Below, in pieces: positions 37,862 to 46,048 of a stretch of 64,000 nucleotides of DNA. A program made the translations under genes and the position numbers. The stretch's first letter is position 1. Every line of letters begins with the position of its first letter. The stretch is from the NCBI RefSeq assembly GCF_012273515.2, contig NZ_CP050975.2:8060001-8124000 (forward strand). Direction: 5' to 3'. The notes beneath the pieces were generated by a model. It did not search any database and had not been told where the DNA came from. It saw only the letters and a list, made by a program, of their open reading frames with translations. The stretch is from Streptomyces sp. RPA4-2. Its GTDB lineage: Bacteria; Actinomycetota; Actinomycetes; Streptomycetales; Streptomycetaceae.

Positions 37862-37984
37862 CAGCGGTACTCAACGGGCGCCGGTACTGACAGTGGCACT
37901 GACAGCGGAACTGGCGACGGCACCGGTCGAGGGCGTGGGGGAGCGCGCGGACCTGCGGATTCTGCGCCGGTGTGAGCTGTTTCA

Positions 37985-38124
37985 GGAGGAATGACCCCGC
38001 ACCCCCGTAAAGATCATCAATTGTCGGGAACCGGGCATGGGCCCGCGGTCACGAGGGCACGGTTGATCTTGCCGGGCGAGCAGCAGCCGCTCCGGCGAAC
38101 CCCTCCGTCCCCTCGGGAGTCCTC
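37985..38124 (+). other. Structured leader upstream of the I36-type gene
   Basis: AAGATCA (38010-38016) can pair with TGATCTT (38064-38070), and a second hairpin forms from GCCG...GAGC (38071-38081) with GCTCCGGC (38089-38096). GGGAG precedes ATG 38125. It matches no riboswitch that I know. Confidence 0.35.
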
Positions 38125-38523
38125 ATGTTCCGTGGCTTCGCCGTGCCCGCGACCCTCCTCGCCTCGACCGCGCTCCTCGCCTCGGTCTCGGCGGGTACGG
38201 CCGCCGCGGCTCCCTCGCTCTCCGCGCCGCTCCCGGCCTCCGGAGCTTCACGGGCCGGCGACGTGTGCTTCTGGACGGCGGCCGGACAACACGGCTCGTC
38301 CTGGTGCTACACCCCGCCCGGCTATACGGACGTCCCGGAGTTCCTGCACGACAAGGCCGCGTCCTTCCGGTCCAACGCCGACACCGCGGTGTACGCCATC
38401 GACTGGGGCCGCGGCACCTGTTACGCCCGGCTCATCCGGGCGCACGACCTGGCCGACAACTGGCCCTGGGGCGCCCGCCTGGACGGTGTCGCCGACACCA
38501 CGATGGGCTGCGAGGTCGGCTGA
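38125..38523 (+). CDS. Secreted peptidase-inhibitor I36-like protein
   Basis: A 132-residue secreted protein. A Sec signal peptide (FRGFAVPATLLASTALLASVSAGTAAAAP) is followed by a cysteine-containing domain with the I36/beta-gamma-crystallin-like pattern GDVCFWTAAGQHGSSWCYTPPGYTDVP...KAASFRSNADTAVYAIDW. Characterised I36 members inhibit secreted metalloproteinases (SMPI). It starts a run of three exported products ending at 39604; the next gene begins four bases after its stop. Confidence 0.8.
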   Translation: MFRGFAVPATLLASTALLASVSAGTAAAAPSLSAPLPASGASRAGDVCFWTAAGQHGSSWCYTPPGYTDVPEFLHDKAASFRSNADTAVYAIDWGRGTCYARLIRAHDLADNWPWGARLDGVADTTMGCEVG

Positions 38524-38526
38524 CCC

Positions 38527-39230
38527 GTGCGACTCCTTCGCGCGTTGTGCGCCACCACGCTGGCGGCGCTCGCGGTGGCGGGCTGCGCCACGACGCCCGC
38601 CGAGCGGACCGCGCCGCCGTTGCCCAGGACCGCGCGTGACCGGGACCATCTCATCGACGCCGCGCAGCAGGTACTCGTGGACCGTTGCCTGGCCCGGCAG
38701 GGACTGACCCAGCGCCACACCTCCGACGGAGCGGACCGCCGACTGCAGGGCGCCCTCTTCGGCCGCGGCCGGCCCGAACTGGCCGTCACCCTCGCCACCG
38801 GCTACACCGTCACCGCCCACACGGACGGCTGTCTCGCCGCCGCCCAGCGCGACCTGTACGGGGACCAGGAGCTCTGGTTCCGTACCCGGGTCGTGGTCGA
38901 CAACCTGCGGGCCGAGGCCCAGCAGCGTATGAAGCGCGACACCGGTTTCGCGCGGCGGCCGCACGCTGGACCCACTGCGCCACCCCGGCACGGGGACCCC
39001 GCCCCGGCCGTCCCGACCCCGCCGACTCCGAGCGCTGCGCCCGTGAGAGCGGTCTGACCCGGCTGCGTACGCGCCTGGAACCGGTGCTGCTGGCCCGGGT
39101 CCGCGCCGAGCGGCACGGGCCGCTGACCACCTACCGGCAGCTGCGCACCCGCGCACTGCACCGCGCGGCGGCGCTCTACGCCGAGCGGACCGTCGCCGCA
39201 ACCCCGAAGAAAGGCAGTACCTCATCGTGA
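38527..39230 (+). pseudogene. Lipoprotein-like gene interrupted by a one-base frameshift
   Basis: GTG 38527 opens a lipoprotein signal (RLLRALCATTLAALAVAGC, Cys near residue 20) and a charged helical domain up to about codon 141 (LRAEAQQRMKRDTGF). From there the original frame degenerates into Pro/Arg-rich sequence and stops at 39057. The other frame continues sensibly (RAAAARWTHCATPARG...LTRLRTRLEPVLLARVRAERHGPLTTYRQLRTRAL) to a stop at 39228-39230, which overlaps the GTG of the next gene. One missing base after 38949 (TTC-GCG where TTC-CGCG would keep frame) explains it. It may be a real mutation or a sequencing error. Function is unknown. Confidence 0.75.
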
Positions 39231-39604
39231 TCACCCAGCGCCTCGCGCTCTGTGCCGCAGCGTCCCTGCTCGCCCTGACCGGCGGTCTGGCCCTGGCCAC
39301 CCCCTCCGGCGCGGCCGACTGCCCCAGCGGGAACTTCTGCGTGTGGGAGAACGCCAACTTCGACGGCCAGCGAGCCAACTGGTCCGGGGACGACGGCTGG
39401 TGGGAGAGCTGGATCGCCGACACCGACTCCTCGTGGGCCAACCACGGACTGTCGGGACCGGGCGTCAAGGACCACGTCAAGGTCTACGAGAACGCCTGGC
39501 AGGGCGGCGCCTTGACCATCTGTCTCGGTCCCGGCGAGGAGGTCGGCTACAACGCCGTTGCGAACGACCGCGGCGACTCGCACACCTGGTCCATGGGCTG
39601 CTGA
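39227..39604 (+). CDS. Secreted peptidase-inhibitor I36-like protein
   Basis: A 125-residue secreted protein. A Sec signal (TQRLALCAAASLLALTGGLALATPSGAA) precedes a domain with the I36 pattern CPSGNFCVWENANFDGQ...WANHGLSGPG, KVYENAWQGGALTICLGPGEEV and two disulfide candidates. GTG 39227 overlaps the stop codon of the frameshifted lipoprotein gene (GTGA), so it was translationally coupled to it. It is the second I36-like product of the cassette. Confidence 0.85.
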   Translation: MITQRLALCAAASLLALTGGLALATPSGAADCPSGNFCVWENANFDGQRANWSGDDGWWESWIADTDSSWANHGLSGPGVKDHVKVYENAWQGGALTICLGPGEEVGYNAVANDRGDSHTWSMGC

Positions 39605-39746
39605 CCGGCCGCCGACCCGCGCGGTCCGCCCGCGGTGCGAGGCCGTGGGCGGACCGCTTACGGCGGGCACGCCCCGGGTGCTGAACGCGCGGAAATGTAC
39701 AAGGGCAGGTACGGGGGCATCTGCCGGTGCAATGGGGGACATGTAC

Positions 39747-39784
39747 GGGGGTCCGGCCGGGGTGCGAACCCCCACCGGACCCCC
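39747..39784. terminator. Strong hairpin at the 3' end of the GH16 gene
   Basis: Arms GGGGGTCCGG (39747-39756) and CCGGACCCCC (39775-39784) with an inner GGGGT/ACCCC stem and GCGA loop. It sits 27 bases past the GH16 stop codon and 142 bases past the I36 stop, so it may serve both directions. Confidence 0.8.
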
Positions 39785-39811
39785 CGTCCCCCCGTCCCCC
39801 GAGGTGGAATC

Positions 39812-41047
39812 TCAGCCCACGGACCACTTCTGGTTGGCGCCGCCCGAGCACGTCCAGATCTGCAGCCGGGTGCCGTTGGCCGAGCTGTTGCCCGTGGCGT
39901 CCAGACACTTGTTGGCCTGCGGGTTCACGATGTCGTGGGCCGCGCTGACGGCCCACTTCTGGTTGGGCCCGCCCGTGCAGTCCCACAGTTGGACGGTCGT
40001 GCCGTCCGCCGTGCCGCCGCCGGTGACGTCCAGGCACTTGCCCAGCGCGCGGATCGTCCCGTCGGACGAGACCGACCACTGCTGGGCCGCGGTGCCGTTG
40101 CAGTCGTAGAGCTGTACGGGCGTGCCGTTGGCCGAGCCGGCCCCTGCCACGTCCACGCACTTGCCGGCCAGTCCGGTGATCCGGCCGCCGGTGGGTCCCG
40201 AACCGTCGCTCGTCGTCACCTTCACCTCGTCCACCACCAACTGCTGCGGGAAGGCGGTGGAGCCGTCGGGGTCGCCCGGCCAGTAGCCGCCGACCGCGAG
40301 GTTGAGGATCATGAAGAACGGCTTGTTGAACACCCAGGTCTTGCCACCCAGGTCGGCGGGCGTGCGCCGCTGGTAGACGTTGCCGTCCACCGACCAGGTG
40401 ATCGAGTCGGGGGCCCAGTCGATGGCGAAGGTGTGGAAGGCGTCGGCGAAGGCCTGGCCGCCCGGCAGGGTGTAGCCGGCGCCGATGCCCCCGGAGCCGG
40501 AGTACCCGGGCCCGTGGATCGTGCCGTGCACGGTCGAGGGCTCGAAGCCGACGTTCTCCATGATGTCGATCTCGCCCGAGTCCGGCCAGTTGACCGGTGT
40601 GCCGAGCATCCAGAAGGCGGGCCACATGCCCTGCCCGCGTGGGATCTTCATCCGCGCCTCGACATGACCGTAGGTGCCGGTGAACTTCCCGGACGTGTTC
40701 ATCCGGGCCGAGGTGTACTCACAACGTCCGTACCAACACTGGTAGTTGCCCGGGTTCTCCCGGCGTGCGGTGATCACCAGGTGGCCCTGGCCGTCCAGCT
40801 TCGCGTTGTTGTTGCCGGACGTGTAGTACTGGCGCTCGTGGTTGTTGACGTTGTCGCCGGTCTCGACCTGCCACTTCGAGGAGTCGACGCCGGCGCCGGA
40901 GGCACCGTCGAACGTGTCCGAGAAGGTGGTGACGGCCGCGACCGCCGTCGGGGGATCCGCCTGGGCGGGAACGACGGCGGCCGCGGTGACGAGCGCTGCG
41001 GACAGCACTGCCAAGAGGCATCTGCGGAGCAGGCGTGGGGAGTTCAA
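39812..41047 (-). CDS. Secreted GH16 endo-beta-1,3-glucanase with ricin-type CBM13
   Basis: A 411-residue secreted laminarinase-type enzyme. A signal peptide (about 1-30, ending VPAQA) is followed by the GH16 domain with catalytic motif GEIDIMENVG (Glu159, Asp161, Glu164) and the typical GMWPAFWMLG. From about residue 285 a ricin B-type lectin domain carries three QxW-like repeats (QQWSV, QKWAV, QKWSV). The TTG start at 41047 is supported by GGAAGGGAGAG just upstream. A 24-bp element shared with the beta-glucoside transporter promoter lies 69 bp upstream. This enzyme should release oligosaccharides that the ABC importer takes up. Confidence 0.93.
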   Translation of the reverse strand: MNSPRLLRRCLLAVLSAALVTAAAVVPAQADPPTAVAAVTTFSDTFDGASGAGVDSSKWQVETGDNVNNHERQYYTSGNNNAKLDGQGHLVITARRENPGNYQCWYGRCEYTSARMNTSGKFTGTYGHVEARMKIPRGQGMWPAFWMLGTPVNWPDSGEIDIMENVGFEPSTVHGTIHGPGYSGSGGIGAGYTLPGGQAFADAFHTFAIDWAPDSITWSVDGNVYQRRTPADLGGKTWVFNKPFFMILNLAVGGYWPGDPDGSTAFPQQLVVDEVKVTTSDGSGPTGGRITGLAGKCVDVAGAGSANGTPVQLYDCNGTAAQQWSVSSDGTIRALGKCLDVTGGGTADGTTVQLWDCTGGPNQKWAVSAAHDIVNPQANKCLDATGNSSANGTRLQIWTCSGGANQKWSVG

Positions 41048-41116
41048 GACTCTCCCTTCCGTACGGTGCCCCGGGGAAGGGGGCGCCGACTGAGGTGGGG
41101 GGTGCGTGCTTCGCCT

Positions 41117-41140
41117 CTTGATTTAAGGAGTGAGGTAAGG
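41117..41140. promoter_or_regulatory. Putative ROK-repressor operator upstream of the GH16 gene
   Basis: AT-rich element (CTTGATTTAAGG, then AGTGAGGTAAGG) with 18/24 identity to 33482-33505, also on the 5' side of a minus-strand gene. The spacing to the start codon is nearly the same. Confidence 0.68.
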
Positions 41141-41182
41141 GGGTGTCAATACTTTGGTACGGACCAGCATTTCGGGTTCGGC

Positions 41183-41842
41183 TCAGGCCTCCCGGGAGTC
41201 GCGCCGGTTCCGGAAGCGACGGCGTGGGTGCACGGCCCGGCCCATCCGCCGCCCCAGCAGCAGATAACCCACCAGCGCGCCACTGGTGTTGAGGATGACG
41301 TCGTCGATGTCGAAGGCGCGCCCGGTGATGAACGCACCCTGGGCCAGTTCCACGAGGAGCATCACCGCCGCGGTGAGCAGCACCACGCGCAGGATCCCGC
41401 GGGTGCGGGGGACGAGGACCGGCAGCAGCACGCCGAAAGGCACACCGAGCAGGATGTTCCCGCCGATCTGCTTCACGGCGTCACGCAGCGCCGGCTGGTC
41501 GAGGTAGGCACGCAGGGACCGGCCGGGGTGCAGATTGGTGTGGATCAGAGCCTTCGACGCCGGGGACGGCTCCAGCGTCAGCCGGGCCAGGGCGACCGCG
41601 AACGCCACCATGGCCACGAAGGCCAGCAGCATGACCAGCAGCCGGACCAGCAGCGGGAGCGACCTGCGCTGATCCTTGGCCGGTGCGGTGCGGGTGTTCC
41701 TGGCCGGTTTCCCCGGACGGCGGCGGAAGGCCTTCGCCTTGTCCCCGGACGGTGTCTTGCGCTTGCCCTGAGCGGACGCCTTTCCCTTGTCCTGTGGGCG
41801 GCCGGATTTCCCGGCACGCGTGCCCAACGCCGTACGGATCAC
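41183..41842 (-). CDS. VanZ-family membrane protein
   Basis: A 219-residue protein with a strongly basic cytoplasmic N-terminus (about 60 residues rich in Lys/Arg/Gly/Pro) and four or five hydrophobic segments. VanZ-like motifs include LRAYLDQPALRDAVKQIGGNILLGVPFGVLLP and VELAQGAFITGRAFDIDDVILNTSGALVGYLL. GTG 41842 was chosen because GGAGGATCAA directly precedes it; an earlier in-frame GTG lies inside that ribosome binding site. VanZ-like proteins are linked to glycopeptide tolerance in enterococci, but most actinobacterial members are uncharacterised. Confidence 0.87.
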   Translation of the reverse strand: MIRTALGTRAGKSGRPQDKGKASAQGKRKTPSGDKAKAFRRRPGKPARNTRTAPAKDQRRSLPLLVRLLVMLLAFVAMVAFAVALARLTLEPSPASKALIHTNLHPGRSLRAYLDQPALRDAVKQIGGNILLGVPFGVLLPVLVPRTRGILRVVLLTAAVMLLVELAQGAFITGRAFDIDDVILNTSGALVGYLLLGRRMGRAVHPRRRFRNRRDSREA

Positions 41843-41910
41843 TTGATCCTCCACGTTTCAACATTTCTCTGGTCGAAGGCTGTTACCCGCGATGCCGTGC
41901 ACCACTCGTG

Positions 41911-42561
41911 TCAGGTGCCGTAGGTGACGGTCACGTCGGTGAAGCCGAGGGAGCGCAGCAGGCCGTCGAGCATGCTGGTGGTGTTCTTCTCGGCCCGTGC
42001 CGTCAGATGGCTGTCCTTCGCGGCGTCGCCGATGTGCTTCGCCGCGAGTTTCTGCACGGACCGCTCGCTGTTCGGGTTGTCGGAGAAGAAGTCGCCGAGC
42101 CGGTCCAGCAGACCGCGCTGTTTGGAGACGGCGTACGAGCGGTTGGGGTCGAGGGCGGGTTTGCCGAGCACCGCGTGCGGCAGCCGCAGGGTGGCCGAGG
42201 TCCGGTCGGAGTTGACCGTCACGTCGTTCTTCGCGAGCGACCCGAGGTCGACGTACGCGTCGACCGTACCGGCGCCCACGTAGAGCGTGCGGGAGCCGCG
42301 GATGGCGTCGGGCAGGAACTTCGCGTCCTTCTCCAGATCGACCACCACCTGGAAGTTGCCCGACGCGGCGTCGTAGCGGCTCATGTCCTGGATCGACTGC
42401 AGGAGCGTGGGCCCGGAGCGGTCGTGCGTCTCCGTGCCGAACAGATCGCGCAGCCCCGGGAGAACGGCCAGCCGCAGCCCGGCGAACAGCACCACGAGCA
42501 CCAGTACCACGGCGGTGATCACCTTGGCCCACACGGGCATGCGTTTGATGGACGTCGTCAT
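41911..42561 (-). CDS. DUF4230-type membrane-anchored protein
   Basis: A 216-residue protein with an N-terminal transmembrane helix (VWAKVITAVVLVLVVLFAGLRL) and an extracytoplasmic domain typical of DUF4230 (DMSRYDAASGNFQVVVDLEKDAKFLPDAIRGSRTLYVGAGTVDAYVDLG...VTVNSDRTSATLRLPHAVL). ATG 42561 follows AGGAGGG. It lies in the same direction as the VanZ-like gene, 68 bases upstream. Function is unknown. Confidence 0.83.
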   Translation of the reverse strand: MTTSIKRMPVWAKVITAVVLVLVVLFAGLRLAVLPGLRDLFGTETHDRSGPTLLQSIQDMSRYDAASGNFQVVVDLEKDAKFLPDAIRGSRTLYVGAGTVDAYVDLGSLAKNDVTVNSDRTSATLRLPHAVLGKPALDPNRSYAVSKQRGLLDRLGDFFSDNPNSERSVQKLAAKHIGDAAKDSHLTARAEKNTTSMLDGLLRSLGFTDVTVTYGT

Positions 42562-42720
42562 GTCGACGGCCCTCCTTCCTGCTCCACGGATGCCCGCCAA
42601 TCCCGTTGCTAGACCCTTCCGTTGGCGGCCCAATATCAGTGCGGGGTGCACGGGTTTCCGTGGCGGGGCAGGTGCGGGGGCAGGAAGGGTGAGCTCCCGG
42701 CCCCCGCGGCGACCGCCGGA

Positions 42721-44577
42721 CTACACGCGCCGGTCGCCCGACGGGCGTGACCACCAGACGCCTTCCCCGTGGGTGAGCCCCGGCAGCCGCAGCTCCATGT
42801 CCCGCACCCGCCGGGCCGGCAGCTCGCCGGTGACCAGCCAGGAGGTGCGCCCACCGGTGGTCTCCCCGAACTCGGCTCCCATTGAGGCGAGTTGCGCGGT
42901 CACCGGGGCCAGCGCGTCGAGCGGGACCTCCACCTCGAAGGTGTGACAGGGCTCGTACACCCGCGTTCCCGCCCGCTCCAGCGCGCGCCGCAGCACGAGG
43001 GGGGTGAGGCCCCGGAAGTCGGCGGCCGTACTGAGCGGTGCGACGAATCCGGAGCGGATCAGGGTGACGCGGTAGTCCGTCACCGGCCGGTCGTGCGGAC
43101 CGGCGAGCAGGGTCGCGTGGACGGCGTCCTCGATCGCCTGGTGGAAGGCGCGCGGAAGAGCGCCGAGTTCGGTCTCGTACGTGAAGACACCGCCCGAACC
43201 GAGCGGTCCCGGCCCGATGCGCAGGCCCACGGTCGCCCAGTACCCGAGGTGATCGTGTCGCTGGATCTCCTCGCACGCCTCCCCGGTGCCGTCCGGCCGC
43301 TCCAGGAACCGCACCCGGCTCGGTTCGAACTCCGTCTCGATGCCGAAGTCCTGGGCGAGCGTAGCCGCGAGGACTTCCAGCTGGACCTCGCCGTAGAGGA
43401 GCAGCGAGGTGGCACCGGAGGGGGCGGGGCGGGCCCGCAGCAGCGGGTCCTGGTCGGCCAGGGCGAGCAGTGCCGAGCGCAGCGGGGCGGCCTGGTGCGG
43501 GTGCTTCGCCCGGACCACCGTCTCCAGCGTCGGCGCGGCGAACTGCGGCGTACGGTCGGTGGCGTCACCGAGCCGGTCGCCTACACGGACGCCGCTCACG
43601 CCGCGGAGCGCGGCGATGTCGCCCGCGGTGAGGGCGGCCGCCCCGGGCCGCCCGACGACGTCCAGTTCACGTGCGCGGCCGGGCACCGGGCAGGTGCGGC
43701 CGTCGGCCTCGCGCCGCAGGAACGTGAGCCGCTGACGCCGCGTCACCTCGCCCTCGTACAGGCGCAGATAGGCGGTGCGCTCACCGCCGGGGCCGGACCG
43801 TACGGCGAAGACCGTGCCGCGCGGCTGTCCGGAGTCGGGAGCCGGCGGCCGTGGCACCATCCGCACCAGCGCCTCGACGAGCTCGGGAACACCCTGGCCG
43901 CCCAGGGCGGATCCGAAGAGGACCGGATGGAGGGAGCCGTCGGCGGTGCGCGCGGTGAGGGCGGCGTCCAGCGCCTGCGGGGTCGGCGCGGGACCGTCCA
44001 CGACCCCGGCGAGGACGTGCGCGTCCACCTCCGCGAGTGTGCCGATCGCCGACTCGTCGAGCGGACGCGGTACGACACGGGCGTGGGGTCCACCGATGTC
44101 CCGCACACGGGTGAGCGGGACGACGTACGGGGTGAGACGGCGCCGGACGTCGTCGAGCAGCGCCTCCTCCCGCGCTCCCGTCCGGTCGATCTTGTTGACG
44201 AAGACGAGCGTGGGCAGCCGGAGCCGTCGCAGGGTCCGCATGAGCACGCGGGTCTGCGCCTGCACGCCCTCCACGGCGGAGAGCAGCAGTACGGCGCCGT
44301 CCAGGACCTCCAGGGCCCGCTCGACCTCGGCGATGAAGTCGGAGTGCCCGGGGGTGTCGATCAGGTTGATCTGGACGTCACCGACGGTGAAGGCGGCGAC
44401 GGCCGAGCGGATGGTGATGCCGCGCCGGCGCTCGATCTCGCCGTCGTCGGTGCGGGTGTCGCCCGCGTCGACACTGCCGAGCCGGTCGAGGGCGCCGCCG
44501 TCGAACAGCAGCCGCTCGGTGAGGCTGGTCTTACCGGCGTCGACGTGGGCCAGAATGCCGATGTTCAGGGTGTGCAT
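42721..44577 (-). CDS. TetM/OtrA-type ribosomal protection GTPase
   Basis: A 618-residue translational GTPase of the tetracycline ribosomal-protection group. G-motifs are G1 AHVDAGKTS (about 10-18), the G2 region RRGITIRS, G3 DTPGHSDF and G4 NKID. EF-G-like domains follow, ending in the C-terminal domain that reaches the decoding site. Length (about 620-660) and the MHTLNIGILAHVDAGKTSLTERLL start match OtrA/TetM rather than EF-G (about 700). ATG 44577 is the natural start, with no extension needed. Some Streptomyces homologues confer tetracycline resistance and others have no proven phenotype. It diverges from prs. Confidence 0.9.
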   Translation of the reverse strand: MHTLNIGILAHVDAGKTSLTERLLFDGGALDRLGSVDAGDTRTDDGEIERRRGITIRSAVAAFTVGDVQINLIDTPGHSDFIAEVERALEVLDGAVLLLSAVEGVQAQTRVLMRTLRRLRLPTLVFVNKIDRTGAREEALLDDVRRRLTPYVVPLTRVRDIGGPHARVVPRPLDESAIGTLAEVDAHVLAGVVDGPAPTPQALDAALTARTADGSLHPVLFGSALGGQGVPELVEALVRMVPRPPAPDSGQPRGTVFAVRSGPGGERTAYLRLYEGEVTRRQRLTFLRREADGRTCPVPGRARELDVVGRPGAAALTAGDIAALRGVSGVRVGDRLGDATDRTPQFAAPTLETVVRAKHPHQAAPLRSALLALADQDPLLRARPAPSGATSLLLYGEVQLEVLAATLAQDFGIETEFEPSRVRFLERPDGTGEACEEIQRHDHLGYWATVGLRIGPGPLGSGGVFTYETELGALPRAFHQAIEDAVHATLLAGPHDRPVTDYRVTLIRSGFVAPLSTAADFRGLTPLVLRRALERAGTRVYEPCHTFEVEVPLDALAPVTAQLASMGAEFGETTGGRTSWLVTGELPARRVRDMELRLPGLTHGEGVWWSRPSGDRRV

Positions 44578-44822
44578 GCGTGGTGCGGTCCTCGGGGATG
44601 GTCGTCCGGCGGGGGTGTTGAGACGTTCCGAGGAATCGGCGCATGTCGTTCTCCACGAGGGTGAGGAGCGCGGGGCGGGACCATCATGGCGTGCGGACGG
44701 TGACTGTGCGCAACCGGTTTTCCCCGGTGGGGTACCCGGTCGGGGCCCAGTACGATGAAGCACGCATCCCGGCGATCATGCCAGCCGGCGGCGCACCCGG
44801 TTCGATCTTGCGAGGAGCGGTC

Positions 44823-45776
44823 GTGCGTGACATCGCCGTGTTCAGCGGTAGTGCCCATCCCGAGCTGGCGGCAGAGGTCTGCGCGCATCTCGGCGTGCCC
44901 CTCAGCCCGACCCGGGTCAGCCGGTTCGCCAACGACTGCCTGGAGGTGCAGCTCCAGGCCAACTGCCGTGAGCGTGACGTGTTCCTCGTGCAGCCGCTCG
45001 TCACTCCGGTGCAGGAACACCTGGTGGAGCTGCTGATGATGTGCGACGCGGCCAGGGGGGCGTCCGCCGGGCGGATCACGGTGGTGATGCCACATTACTC
45101 GTATGCACGTTCGGACAAGAAGGACATGCCGCGGATCTCCATGGGCGGGCGGCTGGTGGCCGACCTGCTGGTGGCGGCCGGGGCGAGCCGGGTGCTGGCG
45201 ATGACGCTGCACTCCCCGCAGGTCCACGGATTCTTCTCGGTGCCGGTCGACCATCTGCACGCGCTGCGCGAGCTGGCCGCGCACTTCCGCAGGCACGACC
45301 TGTCCCGTACGACGGTGGTGTCGCCCGATCTGGGCAACGCCAAGGAGGCGGCGGCCTTCGCGAGGCTGATCGGCGCCCAGGTGGCGGCCGGTGCCAAGCA
45401 GCGGTTCGCCGACGACCGGGTGAGCATCAGCTCCGTCATCGGTGAGATCGCCGGACGCGATGTCATCGTGCTCGACGACGAGATCGCCAAGGGCAGCACC
45501 GTTCTCGAACTGCTGGAGCGGCTGCGGGAGTTGGGGCCGCGCTCGATCCGGGTCGCCTGCACCCACGGGCTGTTCGCGGCGGGCGCGCTCAAGCGGCTCA
45601 GCGAGCAGGAGGACGTGCTGGAGATCGTGTGCACCAACACCGTGCCCGTGCCGCACGAGGAGCACACCGAGAAGCTGAGCATCCTGTCCATCGCCCCGGC
45701 ACTCGCGGAGGCCGTGCGGCGCATTCACAACGGTGAGTCCGTCAGCGCCCTGTTCGACGCGCCTCAGAGCGAATAG
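44823..45776 (+). CDS. prs: Ribose-phosphate pyrophosphokinase (PRPP synthase)
   Basis: A 317-residue enzyme making PRPP from ribose 5-phosphate and ATP for nucleotide, His and Trp synthesis. Family motifs are VRDIAVFSGSAHPELA at the start, FLVQPL, PHYSYARSDKK, the flexible catalytic loop, SPDLGNAKEA and the PRPP-binding VIVLDDEIAKGSTV, where the usual D-D-x-x-D/A-T-G-G-T is somewhat altered (GST instead of GGT). Start GTG 44823 follows CGAGGAG. This could be a second paralogue of the housekeeping enzyme, since its PRPP loop is divergent and its neighbours are not housekeeping genes. Confidence 0.88.
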   Translation: MRDIAVFSGSAHPELAAEVCAHLGVPLSPTRVSRFANDCLEVQLQANCRERDVFLVQPLVTPVQEHLVELLMMCDAARGASAGRITVVMPHYSYARSDKKDMPRISMGGRLVADLLVAAGASRVLAMTLHSPQVHGFFSVPVDHLHALRELAAHFRRHDLSRTTVVSPDLGNAKEAAAFARLIGAQVAAGAKQRFADDRVSISSVIGEIAGRDVIVLDDEIAKGSTVLELLERLRELGPRSIRVACTHGLFAAGALKRLSEQEDVLEIVCTNTVPVPHEEHTEKLSILSIAPALAEAVRRIHNGESVSALFDAPQSE

Positions 45777-46048
45777 GCGCGAGAAAGAGGGACTTGGCAA
45801 GCAAGCCTGTCCCTCGGCAATACATCAGCCCTCGTGGCGCGTGACCTCGGGGGACGGGCAGTCCGGCGGGCGGACCGGCCCAGCGTGCGGACCGCCGTCA
45901 TGACCGGCCTGCTCCGGGCGAAGTTCGGCCCAGCGCACATGGAGCCGTCGCGGGTTTCCCCGCGCAACGGGAGCTGAGGCGGGACCGCAGCCTGGTCCGC
46001 GTACGGGGCGGCGACGGCCGCCGCGGGGGTGGTGTTGAATATGGCGCC

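Noticed and set aside
37985..38124. Possible c-di-AMP (ydaO) riboswitch upstream of the I36-like gene
   Set aside because: Hairpins are present, but the conserved GA-rich and GCC-containing core motifs of that riboswitch are not recognisable.
37991..38707. 238-codon frame starting right after AGGAGG
   Set aside because: The Shine-Dalgarno lies directly against the ATG, the product is Pro/Arg/Ser-rich, and it overlaps the I36-like gene in another frame.
42942..42948. TGTCACA on the minus strand within the GTPase gene
   Set aside because: The base quartet 16 bp downstream reads CCCG, not NGTC, and the site is inside coding sequence; useful as a negative control.
42892..44664. 590-codon plus-strand frame
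   Set aside because: Shadow of the ribosomal protection GTPase, which has all four G motifs.
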